This document shows, in pieces, positions 8,452-18,781 of a stretch of DNA of 64,000 nucleotides (position 1 is the first letter of the stretch; the number at the start of each line of letters is the position of its first letter). The position numbers and the translations under genes were made by a program. Origin of the DNA: Pedobacter rhizosphaerae (GTDB taxonomy: Bacteria > Bacteroidota > Bacteroidia > Sphingobacteriales > Sphingobacteriaceae); contig NZ_FOGG01000014.1 in assembly GCF_900111155.1 (NCBI RefSeq), forward strand, positions 83,580-147,579, read 5' to 3'. A model generated the notes under the pieces. It was not told the origin of the DNA. It searched no databases and saw only the letters and a list, made by a program, of their open reading frames with translations.

Positions 8452-8874
8452 TTACTGATACAAAAAAGTGTCTGTTCTCTTATTCCTAAGCGGCAGATCT
8501 TTTGAAATTGGATCAAGCAATAATTTTTGTTCCTCAGCACTTAGCAAATCATTGTATTTTTCTAGCAAGTGAATGTACTTGTTCATCCAGAAATACACTG
8601 AGTTTCCATCAGCGCTTACCATTTTTCCATCAGATTGACCATCCTGTTCCATGTTTTGTTTTGGAAATGCATCCGGAAAGGAAGTCGATAAATCCTGGCC
8701 CAATAAGTTTCCTACCTGCCAGATGATTTCATGATTTAGACGATCCTGTCCAAACCAATTGTAAATGGTTCTGCGGCTAACATTCAGCTTTCTTGATAAT
8801 TCGCTAATGCCCATCCGATCACGGCGTACTAACCGCTCGAGAATTTCTCCTTGTTTTAGTGTTTGTGGTGTCAT
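8452..8874 (-). CDS. Helix-turn-helix DNA-binding protein
   Basis: A 140-residue protein with an N-terminal helix-turn-helix: MGISELSRKLNVSRRTIYNW (about residues 21-40) has the typical spacing of a small hydrophobic turn between two helices. The rest (about 60-140) is hydrophilic, with glutamine- and leucine-rich stretches, and shows no second domain. It is presumably a transcriptional regulator; targets are unknown. The gene sits alone in a sparse region flanked by relics, and many such proteins in Bacteroidota travel with mobile or conjugative elements, though nothing here proves that. Confidence 0.7.
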   Translation of the reverse strand: MTPQTLKQGEILERLVRRDRMGISELSRKLNVSRRTIYNWFGQDRLNHEIIWQVGNLLGQDLSTSFPDAFPKQNMEQDGQSDGKMVSADGNSVYFWMNKYIHLLEKYNDLLSAEEQKLLLDPISKDLPLRNKRTDTFLYQ

Positions 8875-9143
8875 AGAGTTAATTTATTTTTAAGGGATGA
8901 CTAAAAATAATTAAATCTGTATCAGGGACGATTGACAATACGAATGTAAGTAAAAGAGTATAACTTTGTATAAAACATGCGCATTTTTTGACATATGTCA
9001 AAAATTTAGACTAAAAAACTGTGAACAGACTGTATTCCCCCACATCATTCCTGTGCCAGTGCTGCTTAAAACTAACACTTTATCCATGACCTGATCTACT
9101 AATTTGCAAATTTTGTATCTTTAAACTAACTAAATTGGTAGAA

Positions 9144-9557
9144 ATGGCACAGAATAAAACCGTAGAGACAGAAAATAGCGCTACAGATTTTTTGAATACC
9201 CTTGGTGATGAAATCAAAAAAAACGACAGCCTTCAGCTTTTAAATCTTTTTGAGGAGGTTACAGGGTTTAGGGCCAAAATGTGGGGACCTGCCATTGTTG
9301 GTTTCGGAACCTATCATTACAAATACGACAGCGGAAGAGAGGGAGATGCACCTATAGTTGCTTTCTCTCCAAGAAAACAAGCCATTAGTCTTTATCTGAG
9401 CACAGAATTCAAAGACAAGGAATTCCTTTTATCACAGTTAGGCAAACATACCAAAGCAAAAAGCTGCATCTACATCAAAAAAATTTCAGACATTAATACC
9501 GACATTCTCAGAAAAATGATTGCTAATTCTATTGCTGAAGAAAGTAAATCTTGTTAA
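9144..9557 (+). CDS. DUF1801 domain-containing protein
   Basis: A 137-residue cytosolic protein with a DUF1801 (YdhG-like) fold: the pattern MWGPAIVGFGTYHYKYDSGR (about 46-65) followed by a PIVAFSPRKQAISLYL strand is characteristic. The biochemical role of the family is unknown. The frame extends upstream to a TTG at 9135, but the ATG at 9144 gives the family-like start MAQNKTVETE and is preferred. It is a single-gene unit, closed by a hairpin at 9575-9607. Confidence 0.8.
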   Translation: MAQNKTVETENSATDFLNTLGDEIKKNDSLQLLNLFEEVTGFRAKMWGPAIVGFGTYHYKYDSGREGDAPIVAFSPRKQAISLYLSTEFKDKEFLLSQLGKHTKAKSCIYIKKISDINTDILRKMIANSIAEESKSC

Positions 9558-9574
9558 TACCGTCAGGTAAATTA

Positions 9575-9607
9575 GCAGTTACGAAAATTGGGAACTGCCT
9601 ATTTTTT
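9575..9607 (+). terminator. Intrinsic terminator after the DUF1801 gene
   Basis: GCAGTT at 9575-9580 pairs with AACTGC at 9593-9598 around a 12-base loop and is followed by a run of six T at 9602-9607. The stem is short, so efficiency is uncertain. Confidence 0.5.
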
Positions 9608-9655
9608 CCAATATTTGAATAATCCCCCATCAGGCGAGCTATAAACTAACTTAAA

Positions 9656-12073
9656 ATGATAAAAAGACTACATCTCTATTTTTTAATAGCAGGATCCTTC
9701 ATGGCCTTACATGCAAAAGCCCAGGATGCCATCAGCTATCAAACTCCACCAAAAGAAATTGCCGACCTCCTACTCGCAAAACCAACACCAGGCGTGAGTA
9801 TAAATGGCAAAGCAGAGTGGATCTTATTCAGCGAGCGTAACTCCTACCCTTCAGTAGAAGAATTGGCCATGCCCGAATACAGAATCGCTGGCTTGAGGTT
9901 AAATCCTAATAATTATTCTCCAAGCAGACAGAATTTCATCAATAACTTCAGCTTAAAGAATATCAAAAGTGACCAAACCTTCCCGGTTACGGGTTTACCT
10001 GCTCCTTTATATGCAGGCAATATGTTATGGAATCCTGCAGAGAATAAAATAGCTTTTACCAACACCACCCAAAAAGGAGTTGATTTATACGTGATCGATA
10101 TTGCGACTAAAAAAGCGACCAAAATTAATAAGGCATATTTAAATGTAGTATTGGGTAGTGGCATTACCTGGTTAAATGATAACACCATCATTTATCGTAC
10201 CGCTACGAAACCAGCAAGCGCCGCCCCAACCAAACCGTTGATGCCTAAGGGACCTACCATTCAGCAGAATTTAGGTAAGGCCGCTCCCAGCGCAACCTAT
10301 CAGGATTTGATTAAATCTCCTTTTGACGAACAGCTTTTTGAATTTTTCGGCACTTCTCAATTAGTAAAGAACACCAACGGCGTTGAAACGCCAATAGGGA
10401 AACCCGCTATTTATGCGAACGTGAATCTTTCTCCGGATAAGAATTACATGATGATAGAAACCATACGCAAGCCATTCTCTTATTTGGTTTCTGCAGGAGG
10501 CTTCCCTTCAACAGTTTCAATTACAGATTTGACAGGCAAAACCGTTAAGGTAATTGCCGAGCTCCCATCGGCAGAGGGAACCCCATCTGGTTATGATAAC
10601 ACACAAAATATTGCCAGAGGTTTCGATTGGCGTGATGACGAGGCTGCCACTGTAATTTGGGCCAAACCTTTAGATAGCGGATTGATTAAGAAAAATGTTC
10701 CTTTCCATGATGCTGTTTATGCTTTAAGTGCCCCCTTTACCGGATCTGAAAAAGAATTGTTTAAAACTCAAACGCGCTACCGTGGCGTACAATGGGGTAA
10801 TGCTACCCTTGCGCTGGTAATGGAAGGCTTAAGAAGTAAACAAACCAATAAAGTTAGCATCTACAATCCAACAACTGGAAATATTGAAGAACTCTACACC
10901 AGAAACCAAACTGATGCCTATGGTAATCCCGGAACCCCGGTAACCACCAAAAATAAGTTTGGTCGCCAGGTTGTTCATTTAGTGGATAACGGAACCAAAA
11001 TTTTGATGAATAATCCTGTTGGGTCATCAGAAAAAGGCGATTTACCATTCCTCGCTAAGTTTGATTTAGCCTCTAAAAAGAATGAGATTATCTGGAGAAG
11101 TGCGGAAGGAACATACGAATTTGTTAGCGATGTGATAGATGCAGATAAACTGATCTTACTCACCCGAAAAGAGAGTCAGAAATTAGTTCCCAATTATTAT
11201 ATTAAAAACCTGATTTTGAGGGTAGCAGATCGCCCCGTTACCAACTTTAGCAATCCTTACCCTTCATTAGATGGAATAACTAAAGAAAAAATTTCTTACA
11301 AAAGAGCTGATGGTGTAGACTTAACCGGCGATTTGTACCTTCCAAAAGGTTATAACAAAGAAAAGGATGGGCCACTACCTACACTCATCTGGGCGTATCC
11401 AAGAGAGTTTAACTCTGCGGCAGATGCGGCACAAATTCGTGGTTCTAAAGATAAATTTACCGCCATTAGCTGGGGTTCGCCTATTTATTGGGTAACCAGA
11501 GGCTATGCCATATTAGATAACGCTGAGATGCCGATTGTAGCCAAAGATGGAAAAAAACCTAATGACACTTTCGTAGAGCAGTTAAAGCTCAATGCAGAGG
11601 CTGCAATTAATAAATTAGCCGATCTGGGTGTAGGAGACAAAAAGCGTATGGCCGTTGGCGGACATAGCTATGGTGCCTTTATGACAGCCAACCTATTGGC
11701 ACATACAGATCTTTTTGCTGCTGGAATTGCCCGAAGTGGAGCCTATAACCGAACATTAACACCTTTTGGGTTCCAAAATGAAGAGCGTACCTACTGGCAA
11801 GTGCCACAGCTGTATTATGAGATGAGTCCATTCAGCTATGCCGATAAAATAAAAACACCTATCTTGCTGATCCATGGCGATTCTGATGATAACCCGGGTA
11901 CATTCCCTATCAACAGTGAACGTTTATTCAATGCGATTAAAGGAGCTGGCGGAACCACCCGTTTTGTCTTTTTACCTTATGAAGCTCATGGTTATCGTGG
12001 AAAAGAAAATATTCTTCACACCTTATGGGAAGAAGACCAATGGCTGGAAAAATATGTTAAAAATAAAAAGTAA
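9656..12073 (+). CDS. S9 family (prolyl oligopeptidase-like) peptidase, glutamyl endopeptidase type
   Basis: An 805-residue exported serine peptidase. Residues 1-22 form a signal peptide ending HAKAQ. The middle, up to about 560, is the beta-propeller, and the C-terminal 240 residues form the alpha/beta-hydrolase domain. The nucleophile is in GGHSYGAF (Ser671), the acid in HGDSDDNPG (about Asp744) and the histidine in PYEAHGYRG (about His778). The elongated FINNFSLKNI/PAPLYAG propeller and the EAHGYR histidine loop resemble the plant chloroplast glutamyl endopeptidase subgroup (S9D). It probably cleaves peptides in the periplasm. It stands alone and ends in a strong terminator. Confidence 0.92.
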   Translation: MIKRLHLYFLIAGSFMALHAKAQDAISYQTPPKEIADLLLAKPTPGVSINGKAEWILFSERNSYPSVEELAMPEYRIAGLRLNPNNYSPSRQNFINNFSLKNIKSDQTFPVTGLPAPLYAGNMLWNPAENKIAFTNTTQKGVDLYVIDIATKKATKINKAYLNVVLGSGITWLNDNTIIYRTATKPASAAPTKPLMPKGPTIQQNLGKAAPSATYQDLIKSPFDEQLFEFFGTSQLVKNTNGVETPIGKPAIYANVNLSPDKNYMMIETIRKPFSYLVSAGGFPSTVSITDLTGKTVKVIAELPSAEGTPSGYDNTQNIARGFDWRDDEAATVIWAKPLDSGLIKKNVPFHDAVYALSAPFTGSEKELFKTQTRYRGVQWGNATLALVMEGLRSKQTNKVSIYNPTTGNIEELYTRNQTDAYGNPGTPVTTKNKFGRQVVHLVDNGTKILMNNPVGSSEKGDLPFLAKFDLASKKNEIIWRSAEGTYEFVSDVIDADKLILLTRKESQKLVPNYYIKNLILRVADRPVTNFSNPYPSLDGITKEKISYKRADGVDLTGDLYLPKGYNKEKDGPLPTLIWAYPREFNSAADAAQIRGSKDKFTAISWGSPIYWVTRGYAILDNAEMPIVAKDGKKPNDTFVEQLKLNAEAAINKLADLGVGDKKRMAVGGHSYGAFMTANLLAHTDLFAAGIARSGAYNRTLTPFGFQNEERTYWQVPQLYYEMSPFSYADKIKTPILLIHGDSDDNPGTFPINSERLFNAIKGAGGTTRFVFLPYEAHGYRGKENILHTLWEEDQWLEKYVKNKK

Positions 12074-12093
12074 TCTCTCTACTGTCTAAATAA

Positions 12094-12121
12094 AAAAATG
12101 CTTCCAAATGGAAGCATTTTT
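12094..12121. terminator. Bidirectional intrinsic terminator
   Basis: A perfect 12-bp stem, AAAAATGCTTCC at 12094-12105 and GGAAGCATTTTT at 12110-12121, encloses the loop AAAT. It closes the S9 peptidase transcript and has a U-run on both strands. Confidence 0.9.
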
Positions 12122-12146
12122 GGTTTAAAAGCAATTTATTAAACCG

Positions 12147-12178
12147 CTTGAAACCTTCTACCATAAAGCTTAATTTTA
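12147..12178 (+). promoter_or_regulatory. Bacteroidota-type promoter before cbpA
   Basis: CTTG at 12147-12150 and TAATTTTA at 12171-12178 are 20 bases apart, close to the Bacteroidota consensus TTG-N19-21-TAnnTTTG. The predicted start of transcription lies about 40 bases before the DnaJ-like gene. The last base of the -7 box deviates. Confidence 0.4.
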
Positions 12179-12223
12179 GCATGCAGAATATGAACATTCG
12201 CAGTAATTATTTGTTAAGCAATT

Positions 12224-13120
12224 ATGGACTACATAGACTACTATAAAATTCTCGAACTGAAGAAAGATGCAAGCACCGAGGATATAAAAAAAGCCTATCG
12301 AAAACTCGCCAGAAAACACCATCCCGACCTGAACCCCAACAATGCAGAGGCCAATAAAAAGTTTCAGCAGATTAATGAGGCCAATGAGGTTCTAAGCGAT
12401 CCGGAAAAAAGAAAGAAGTATGATAAGTATGGCAAGGACTGGCAGCACGCAGATCAATTAGATGCACAGCAAGAACAACAGCGTCGATATCAATCGCAAA
12501 ATAGTAATGGCGGATACTCCAGTTACGGTGGAGGCTTTGATGGTGGCGATTTTTCAGATTTCTTCTCTTCTATGTTTGGTGGGGCTGGCAGCAGAAGTAG
12601 TGGTCGCTCTCCATTTAAAGGACAAGATTACAACGCCAATTTAGCGCTCCAGCTTATTGATGCCTACACTACCCACAAGCAAACCTTAACCGTTAATGGT
12701 AAACAAGTACGGATAACCATCCCGGCAGGTGTAGAAAACGGACAAAAAATTAAGCTTTCGGGCTTCGGGGCCCCAGGCGTAAACAATGGTCCTCCCGGAG
12801 ATCTATACATTACTTTCGACATTGCTGAAGATGCCAAATTTAAACGCAAGGGCAATGACATTTACCTGCAGGAAGAGATAGATTTATACACAGCTATTTT
12901 AGGCGGAGAGAAAATTGTAGAAACGCTTAACGGAAAAGTTAAACTCAAGATTCCGGCAGAAACCCAGCCCGACACCACCCTTCGTTTAAAAGGCAAAGGC
13001 TTCCCTGTTTATAAAAAAGAAAATCATTTTGGCGATTTATATGTTAAATGGCAGGTGAAGTTACCAACCAATCTTAATGCAGCGCAAAAAGACCTGTTTG
13101 AAAAACTTTCTAAACTATAA
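12224..13120 (+). CDS. cbpA: DnaJ-class co-chaperone, CbpA type
   Basis: A 298-residue J protein. The J domain occupies residues 3-70, with the HPD motif at 33-35 (RKHHPDLNP). A Gly/Ser/Phe-rich linker follows at about 85-130, then the DnaJ C-terminal substrate domains (about 140-295). There is no zinc-finger region, which separates it from DnaJ and matches CbpA. It stimulates DnaK ATPase and delivers clients. The next gene encodes its probable modulator CbpM and begins four bases after this stop codon; dnaK itself is 4 kb away. Confidence 0.92.
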   Translation: MDYIDYYKILELKKDASTEDIKKAYRKLARKHHPDLNPNNAEANKKFQQINEANEVLSDPEKRKKYDKYGKDWQHADQLDAQQEQQRRYQSQNSNGGYSSYGGGFDGGDFSDFFSSMFGGAGSRSSGRSPFKGQDYNANLALQLIDAYTTHKQTLTVNGKQVRITIPAGVENGQKIKLSGFGAPGVNNGPPGDLYITFDIAEDAKFKRKGNDIYLQEEIDLYTAILGGEKIVETLNGKVKLKIPAETQPDTTLRLKGKGFPVYKKENHFGDLYVKWQVKLPTNLNAAQKDLFEKLSKL

Positions 13121-13124
13121 TGAG

Positions 13125-13421
13125 ATGGAAACAAAATTAATTTCAGTTAACGAGGTCTGCTTACACCATAAGGTAGAAATCCAATTTATACAATCGCTGG
13201 AAGAAATAGGATTAATCCATACCCAAACGGTTAAGAGATCCACTTATATAGACCTGGATGAATTAAACAAATTAGAGCGTTATCTGCGTTTAGCGCAGGA
13301 TTTAGAGATCAATTTAGAGGGCTTGCACGCCATCTCAATCCTTTTGACACAAATTGAAAAGATGCAAAATGAGCTGTTGACACTCAAAAATGAATTAATC
13401 TATTATAAAAAAATCAATTAG
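13125..13421 (+). CDS. cbpM: Chaperone modulator CbpM (MerR-like)
   Basis: A 98-residue protein of the CbpM family: a MerR-like winged helix in the first half (ISVNEVCLHHKVEIQFIQSL, about 5-24) followed by TYIDLDELNKLERYLRLAQD and a C-terminal coiled coil. CbpM binds the J domain of CbpA and blocks its work with DnaK. The frame is open upstream into cbpA, but the ATG at 13125, four bases after the cbpA stop, gives the family-like start METKLISVNEV. The tight pairing with cbpA supports the call. Confidence 0.88.
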   Translation: METKLISVNEVCLHHKVEIQFIQSLEEIGLIHTQTVKRSTYIDLDELNKLERYLRLAQDLEINLEGLHAISILLTQIEKMQNELLTLKNELIYYKKIN

Positions 13422-13543
13422 TGGCACCATGTATTCACACTTTACAGAATTACCTGTCTGTTGTTTACATTTCTGAGCCTTAACACAAAAAGACTTTACT
13501 TTTAAGATTAGTTTCTTAAATTGTGCACTAAAATATTCAATCT

Positions 13544-15118
13544 ATGAGCAATACGTCTGCTAAATTTATCGAAAAAATAAAATCATCCTACACCCCAACA
13601 GGTTCTTTTATATACTTAGGTGCCGGAATTTTAGACGGACAGGTTTATAGTGAGGCAGAGGTTAACTTATCTTTAAAAATGATGAACAGGCACGGCTTAA
13701 TTGCCGGAGCTACAGGTACCGGTAAAACCCGTACTTTACAACTGTTGGCAGAGCAATTATCAGATGCCGGTGTTCCGGTTTTCATGCTTGATGTTAAAGG
13801 TGATTTATCTGGTTTAAATCAGCCAGGAGCCATTAATCCTAAAATCGAGGAAAGATCTAAACAACTTAATAAACCTTTCTCTCCATCTGGTTTCCCCTTA
13901 GAAATTTATTCATTATCAGGGAAATTGGGTGCACAAATGCGTGCAACAGTTTTAGAGTTTGGACCAACCTTGTTATCAAAGGTATTAGACCTAAACGATA
14001 CGCAAGCTGGCGTTATGGCAGTAATTTTTAAATATGCCGACGATAACAAAATGCCTATCATTGACCTCAACGACCTTAAAAAACTAGTTTCCTATCTTTC
14101 TGAGGGCGCTGGTGCGGCTGAAATTAAAAGTAGCTATGGCAGCATTTCAACTGCAACATCGGGTACGATATTGAGGAAAATAGTGGCCATAGAACAGCAG
14201 GGATTAGGTGGCATGTTCTGTGAAAAATCATTCGATATTGATGATTTATTTGAGCGTGTGGATGGAAAAGGCGTAATCAGTTTATTGAATATCGCAGATG
14301 TTCAAAATCAACCCGTTCTCTATTCTACTTTTTTATTAAGTCTTTTAGCTGAATTATTTAATACCATGCCAGAAGTTGGCGATTTGGACAAACCAAAGCT
14401 GATTTTCTTCTTTGATGAGGCCCATTTATTATTCAAGAATTCGTCTAAAGCATTTTTAGAGCAAATCGAAACCATTATCAGGTTAATTCGTTCTAAAGGG
14501 ATTGGGGTTTTCTTTTGTACACAGGCGCCAACAGATGTTCCTGAAAGTGTTTTAGGCCAACTCGGAAATCGCGTTCAGCATGCGCTCCGTGCTTTTACCC
14601 CAAATGATGTAGATGCACTTAAAAAAACGGTAAATACCTACCCCAAATCTGAGTTTTATCAGATAGACCAAATCCTTACTTCTTTAGGTACAGGACAGGC
14701 ACTGGTTACGGTACTAAACGAAAAAGGTATTCCTACGGAAGTATCAGCAACGATGCTTACTCCGCCACGAGCTGTAATGGGACCTTTAACCGCTGCTGAT
14801 TTTGAAGGATTGGTACATGGAAGTCAGATATTTTCAAAATATAAAGATGTTGTAGATCCAGAGAGTGCTTATGACATCCTCACCAAGAGAATAAATGAAC
14901 AAACTCAGGCAGCTGAACAAGCCAAGCAAGAGGTTGAGGCACAAAAACAGGCAGAGGCCGAAAGCAAACCTAAGCCAGGAGAAAAAAGCTTGGTTGAGCA
15001 AGTGATGGGTGCAACCATTACCAGACAAATAGGCAAAGAAATTGTGAGGGGAATATTCGGAATGCTCACTGGAAAGAAAACCCGATCTAAAAGTGGCGGT
15101 GGACTATTTGGATTTTAA
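13544..15118 (+). CDS. HerA-like ATPase (DUF853/YjgR family)
   Basis: A 524-residue P-loop ATPase of the HerA/FtsK superfamily. Walker A is AGATGTGKTRT (about 54-64), Walker B is LIFFFDEAHLLF (about 287-298), and a downstream sensor-like FCTQAPTDVPESVLGQLGNR (about 325-344) is typical of YjgR/DUF853. The C-terminal 70 residues are a Lys/Glu/Ala-rich stretch ending in a glycine-rich GGGLFGF tail. The cellular role of the family is not settled; a link to DNA or membrane transactions is assumed from HerA. It is a single gene with no NurA partner nearby. Confidence 0.88.
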   Translation: MSNTSAKFIEKIKSSYTPTGSFIYLGAGILDGQVYSEAEVNLSLKMMNRHGLIAGATGTGKTRTLQLLAEQLSDAGVPVFMLDVKGDLSGLNQPGAINPKIEERSKQLNKPFSPSGFPLEIYSLSGKLGAQMRATVLEFGPTLLSKVLDLNDTQAGVMAVIFKYADDNKMPIIDLNDLKKLVSYLSEGAGAAEIKSSYGSISTATSGTILRKIVAIEQQGLGGMFCEKSFDIDDLFERVDGKGVISLLNIADVQNQPVLYSTFLLSLLAELFNTMPEVGDLDKPKLIFFFDEAHLLFKNSSKAFLEQIETIIRLIRSKGIGVFFCTQAPTDVPESVLGQLGNRVQHALRAFTPNDVDALKKTVNTYPKSEFYQIDQILTSLGTGQALVTVLNEKGIPTEVSATMLTPPRAVMGPLTAADFEGLVHGSQIFSKYKDVVDPESAYDILTKRINEQTQAAEQAKQEVEAQKQAEAESKPKPGEKSLVEQVMGATITRQIGKEIVRGIFGMLTGKKTRSKSGGGLFGF

Positions 15119-15246
15119 GTTTAACAATAATATCAATTATAACAACTCAATTACTATTTTCGCATCATGTACTTCGCTTTAGCTCAACGTTCTCCTAACA
15201 AATTAAGGTTAGCGCATTGCAAGTACTATAAAATCAATAATAATTA

Positions 15247-16146
15247 ATGAAACCAACCCTATTAATATTGGCCGCTGGAATGGCGAGCCGCTACGGAAGT
15301 ATGAAACAAATTGATGGTTTTGGCCCTAATGGCGAAACCATTATCGATTATTCAATTTATGATGCCATCAACGCTGGCTTTGGTAAAGTTGTTTTTATCA
15401 TTAAAGAAGAGTTTGTAGACAATTTCAAAGCCATTTTCGAACCTAAATTAAAAGGTAAAATCGAAACTGATTATGTTTTTCAAAACTTTGATTTAAAACA
15501 GTTCGGCATTGAAGAAGAAATCTACAGAGAAAAACCCTGGGGCACTGCCCATGCTATTCTTTCTGGTAGAAATGCCATTAAAGAGCCATTCTGCGTTATT
15601 AATGCAGATGATTACTATGGTTTTGATGCTTTCAAGAAAATGGTTGATTTCTTAACTACAGAGGTAACCGATAGCAACTATTCTATTATCGGGTACCAGA
15701 TCGGAAAAACACTTTCTGAGTTTGGAGCCGTTTCGAGAGGCGTTTGTCAGGTAGATGCTTCAGGTAACCTAACAGAAATTGTAGAACGCACGAAAGTTTA
15801 TCCAAAAGATGGTGCCATTTTCTACGAAGAAGATGGTGAGGAATTCCCATTAGATTATGAAACTCCTGTTTCTATGAATTTCTGGGGTTTTACTCCTGCA
15901 GTTTTCCCCATTACAGAAGAACTTTTCGTAAAATTTGCTGAAGAAAACAAAGATAAACCTAAAGCTGAATTCTTTATCCCACTGATTGGAGAAAAGTTGG
16001 TTAAAAGCGGACAAGCATCCTTCAAAGTTGTTCCAACGGCTAATAAGTGGTTTGGCGTAACTTATAAAGAAGATAAACCTTTTGTTCAGGATAGTATTGA
16101 TCAGCTGATTAAAAGCGGTGCATACCCTGAAAACTTGTGGAACTAA
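15247..16146 (+). CDS. Sugar nucleotidyltransferase (NTP_transferase family)
   Basis: A 299-residue nucleotidyltransferase. The N-terminal nucleotide-binding signature is LILAAGMASRYGSMKQIDGF (about 6-25), with the lysine and glycine pattern G-x-G/A-S-R-Y-G of sugar-1-phosphate pyrophosphorylases. An acidic DDYYG near residue 120 fits the metal site. It should join NTP and a sugar phosphate. In related Bacteroidota it is coupled with an aminoglycoside-phosphotransferase-like sugar kinase. Here that gene overlaps the 3' end but is broken, so the pathway has probably lost its kinase or uses another. Confidence 0.88.
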   Translation: MKPTLLILAAGMASRYGSMKQIDGFGPNGETIIDYSIYDAINAGFGKVVFIIKEEFVDNFKAIFEPKLKGKIETDYVFQNFDLKQFGIEEEIYREKPWGTAHAILSGRNAIKEPFCVINADDYYGFDAFKKMVDFLTTEVTDSNYSIIGYQIGKTLSEFGAVSRGVCQVDASGNLTEIVERTKVYPKDGAIFYEEDGEEFPLDYETPVSMNFWGFTPAVFPITEELFVKFAEENKDKPKAEFFIPLIGEKLVKSGQASFKVVPTANKWFGVTYKEDKPFVQDSIDQLIKSGAYPENLWN

Positions 16147-16755
16147 GCTTAGATGAAAATATCTTAAAAGCTTATAACCTAAAAAAGGAGCATTTAAAAA
16201 TTAGTCAGGTAGGTTCGGGATTAATAAATCGAACCTATCTGATCTTTTCTATTCCTGAAAACAAACGATATATTCTTCAGAATATCAATTCGGGAGTATT
16301 TCAGTCTCCACAGCTCATCGCTGATAATCTGAGGCTCATTTCAGATTACCTTATCTTAAAACATCCTGAATATCTTTTCCTCAAACCTGTAAAACCCATT
16401 GCGGCTGAAGAATTGATGCACATTGATGGTGAATATTGGCGAATGCTGCCTTTTGTTGCCAATATGGTGTCTAGAAAAACAAGCTTATGAAGCGTCCAAA
16501 CAGATCCGTAAGCTCAGTAGCATGCCAAATGGCTTTAAAACTGATCAACAGCACACTACAACCCCATGTTTTCACGACTTTAACTTAAGGTATCATCAAT
16601 TTATACTGACACAAAAAAATGCTGAACGTAGAGTAAAAGTCCAGGCAGATAAAGAGCCTAAAAAAGTAATTGACTACCGTCACATCCTGACTTACAGTAT
16701 GAACCTCCAGATTACACCAATCAACGTAAAGAAAAATCCGCGGCAATCTCCTTAA
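16137..16755 (+). pseudogene. Frameshifted and truncated phosphotransferase-family sugar kinase
   Basis: A GTG at 16137 overlaps the last ten bases of the nucleotidyltransferase and opens a kinase N-terminus (SQVGSGLINRTYLI, then RYILQNINSGVFQ, then YWRMLPFVANMVSR) of the APH/N-acetylhexosamine-kinase type. The frame stops at 16490. The family sequence resumes in another frame at about 16478 as QAYEASKQIRKLSSMPNGFK and FHDFNLRYHQFILTQKNA, then fades. The second half, including the catalytic HGD-x4-N and DxD motifs, is absent before the dnaK terminator. Family proteins have about 350 residues; roughly 180 can be recovered here. Confidence 0.85.
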
Positions 16756-16767
16756 ATCAGCGGGAAT

Positions 16768-16800
16768 AAAAAAAGCGTTCCTGAAATGAATCAGAAACGC
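16768..16800 (-). terminator. dnaK intrinsic terminator
   Basis: Read on the minus strand, GCGTTTCTGA (16800-16791) pairs with TCAGGAACGC (16784-16775) around a six-base loop and is followed by seven T (16774-16768). One pair is a wobble. It lies 39 bases past the dnaK stop codon. Confidence 0.85.
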
Positions 16801-16838
16801 TTCTCTTATATTCAAGACTTTCGTCTTTTGCTTTAAAC

Positions 16839-18734
16839 TTATTTTACTTCTTCGAAGTCAACGTCAGTTACATTGTCACCACCTTGAGGTTGTGCTTCAG
16901 CTTGTGGTTGTTCAGCGCCACCTTGAGGTTGCTCACCACCTTTGTACATCTCTTCAGAAGCTGCATTCCAGGCGTTTTGTAACTCTTCTTGAGCAGCATC
17001 GATATCTGCAAAGTTACGAGATAAGTGAGCTGCTTTTAATTTCTCTAAACCAGCTTCGATTGGCGCTTTTTTATCAGCAGATAATTTATCACCAAACTCT
17101 TTTAGTTGTTTCTCTGTAGAGAAAATTAAAGCATCAGCACCGTTGATTTTATCAGCTTCTTCTTTTGCTTTAGCATCATCTGCTGCATTAGCTTCTGCTT
17201 CTTCTTTCATTTTCTTAATCTCAGCATCAGTTAAACCTGAAGAAGCCTCGATACGGATTTTTTGCTCTTTACCTGTAGCTTTATCTTTCGCACTTACGTG
17301 TAAGATACCATTTGCATCGATATCAAAAGCAACCTCCACCTGAGGAACTCCACGAGGTGCTGGTGGAATACCATCTAAAATGAAACGACCAATTGTACGG
17401 TTCTGAGCAGCCATTGGACGCTCTCCTTGTAAAATGTGGATCTCTACTGATGGCTGGTTGTCAGCTGCAGTGGAGAAAGTTTCAGATTTTTTAGTTGGGA
17501 TCGTTGTGTTAGACTCAATTAATTTAGTCATTACACCACCCATAGTTTCGATACCTAATGATAAAGGCGTAACGTCTAATAACAATACATCTTTTACATC
17601 ACCAGTTAACACACCACCTTGAATTGCAGCACCAATTGCAACTACCTCATCAGGGTTAACACCTTTACTTGGCTCTTTACCGAAGAAAGCTTTAACAGCA
17701 TCCTGAATAGCAGGAATACGGGTTGAACCACCTACTAAGATAATTTCATCGATATCACCTGTACTTAAACCAGCATTTTTCAAAGCAGATTTACAAGGAT
17801 CGATAGTACGCTTGATTAAGCTATCAGCTAATTGCTCAAATTTAGCACGTGTTAATGTACGCACCAAGTGTTTAGGGCCGCTAGCATCAGCAGTAATATA
17901 TGGTAAGTTAATTTCAGTAGAAGTTGTGCTTGATAACTCAATTTTAGCTTTCTCAGCAGCTTCTTTTAAACGTTGTAAAGCCATTGGATCTTTGCTTAAG
18001 TCCATGCTGTTTTCAGCTTTAAACTCAGCGTTTAACCAATCGATAATTACGTGGTCAAAGTCATCACCACCTAAGTGTGTATCACCATCAGTAGATTTTA
18101 CTTCAAAAACACCATCACCTAATTCTAAAACAGAAACGTCATGTGTACCACCACCACAGTCAAACACAACAATTTTCATGTCTTTGTGTGCTTTATCTAA
18201 ACCATAAGCTAAAGCAGCTGCAGTAGGCTCGTTAATGATACGTTTAACTGTTAAACCAGCAATCTCACCAGCCTCTTTTGTAGCCTGACGTTGTGCATCG
18301 TTGAAATATGCAGGTACAGTGATTACTGCTTCTGTAACTTCCTGACCTAAGAAATCTTCAGCAGTTTTTTTCATTTTCTGCAGAATCATTGCAGAGATCT
18401 CCTGAGGAGTGTATTTTCTGTCGTCGATCTCGACACGTGGAGTGTTGTTATCGCCTTTAACCACTTTGTAAGGTACACGACCAGCTTCTTTCGAACTCTC
18501 GTCATAACTGTTACCCATAAAGCGTTTAATTGAATATATCGTTTTAGTTGGGTTAGTTATAGCCTGACGTTTAGCAGGCTCGCCAACCTTACGCTCACCG
18601 TTTTCTGCAAAAGCAACAATAGACGGTGTAGTACGTTTACCCTCACTGTTCGCAATAACTACAGGCTCATTACCCTCCATTACTGCTACGCAAGAGTTTG
18701 TTGTTCCTAAGTCTATTCCAATAATTTTTCCCAT
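16839..18734 (-). CDS. dnaK: Molecular chaperone DnaK (Hsp70)
   Basis: The 631 residues cover the full Hsp70. The N-terminus [16 protein letters not shown] is the phosphate-1 signature, [19 protein letters not shown] (about 189-207) is the phosphate-2 loop and [12 protein letters not shown] (about 332-343) is the adenosine motif. The substrate domain follows the [14 protein letters not shown] linker, and the C-terminal tail is Gln/Gly/Glu-rich and ends DVDFEEVK. It is a single-gene unit with a terminator downstream; grpE and dnaJ are not adjacent, but CbpA/CbpM lie 4 kb away. A sigma-54-like sequence stands 48 bases before the start codon. Confidence 0.97.
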   Translation of the reverse strand: MGKIIGIDLGTTNSCVAVMEGNEPVVIANSEGKRTTPSIVAFAENGERKVGEPAKRQAITNPTKTIYSIKRFMGNSYDESSKEAGRVPYKVVKGDNNTPRVEIDDRKYTPQEISAMILQKMKKTAEDFLGQEVTEAVITVPAYFNDAQRQATKEAGEIAGLTVKRIINEPTAAALAYGLDKAHKDMKIVVFDCGGGTHDVSVLELGDGVFEVKSTDGDTHLGGDDFDHVIIDWLNAEFKAENSMDLSKDPMALQRLKEAAEKAKIELSSTTSTEINLPYITADASGPKHLVRTLTRAKFEQLADSLIKRTIDPCKSALKNAGLSTGDIDEIILVGGSTRIPAIQDAVKAFFGKEPSKGVNPDEVVAIGAAIQGGVLTGDVKDVLLLDVTPLSLGIETMGGVMTKLIESNTTIPTKKSETFSTAADNQPSVEIHILQGERPMAAQNRTIGRFILDGIPPAPRGVPQVEVAFDIDANGILHVSAKDKATGKEQKIRIEASSGLTDAEIKKMKEEAEANAADDAKAKEEADKINGADALIFSTEKQLKEFGDKLSADKKAPIEAGLEKLKAAHLSRNFADIDAAQEELQNAWNAASEEMYKGGEQPQGGAEQPQAEAQPQGGDNVTDVDFEEVK

Positions 18735-18781
18735 TGTATTATGTATTTTCTTTCTTTTTTAATTTTAATTCTACTCCTATT

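Noticed and set aside
16423..16755. A separate 110-codon gene after the kinase fragment
   Set aside because: Its middle is the continuation of the kinase in a shifted frame, so it belongs to the pseudogene.
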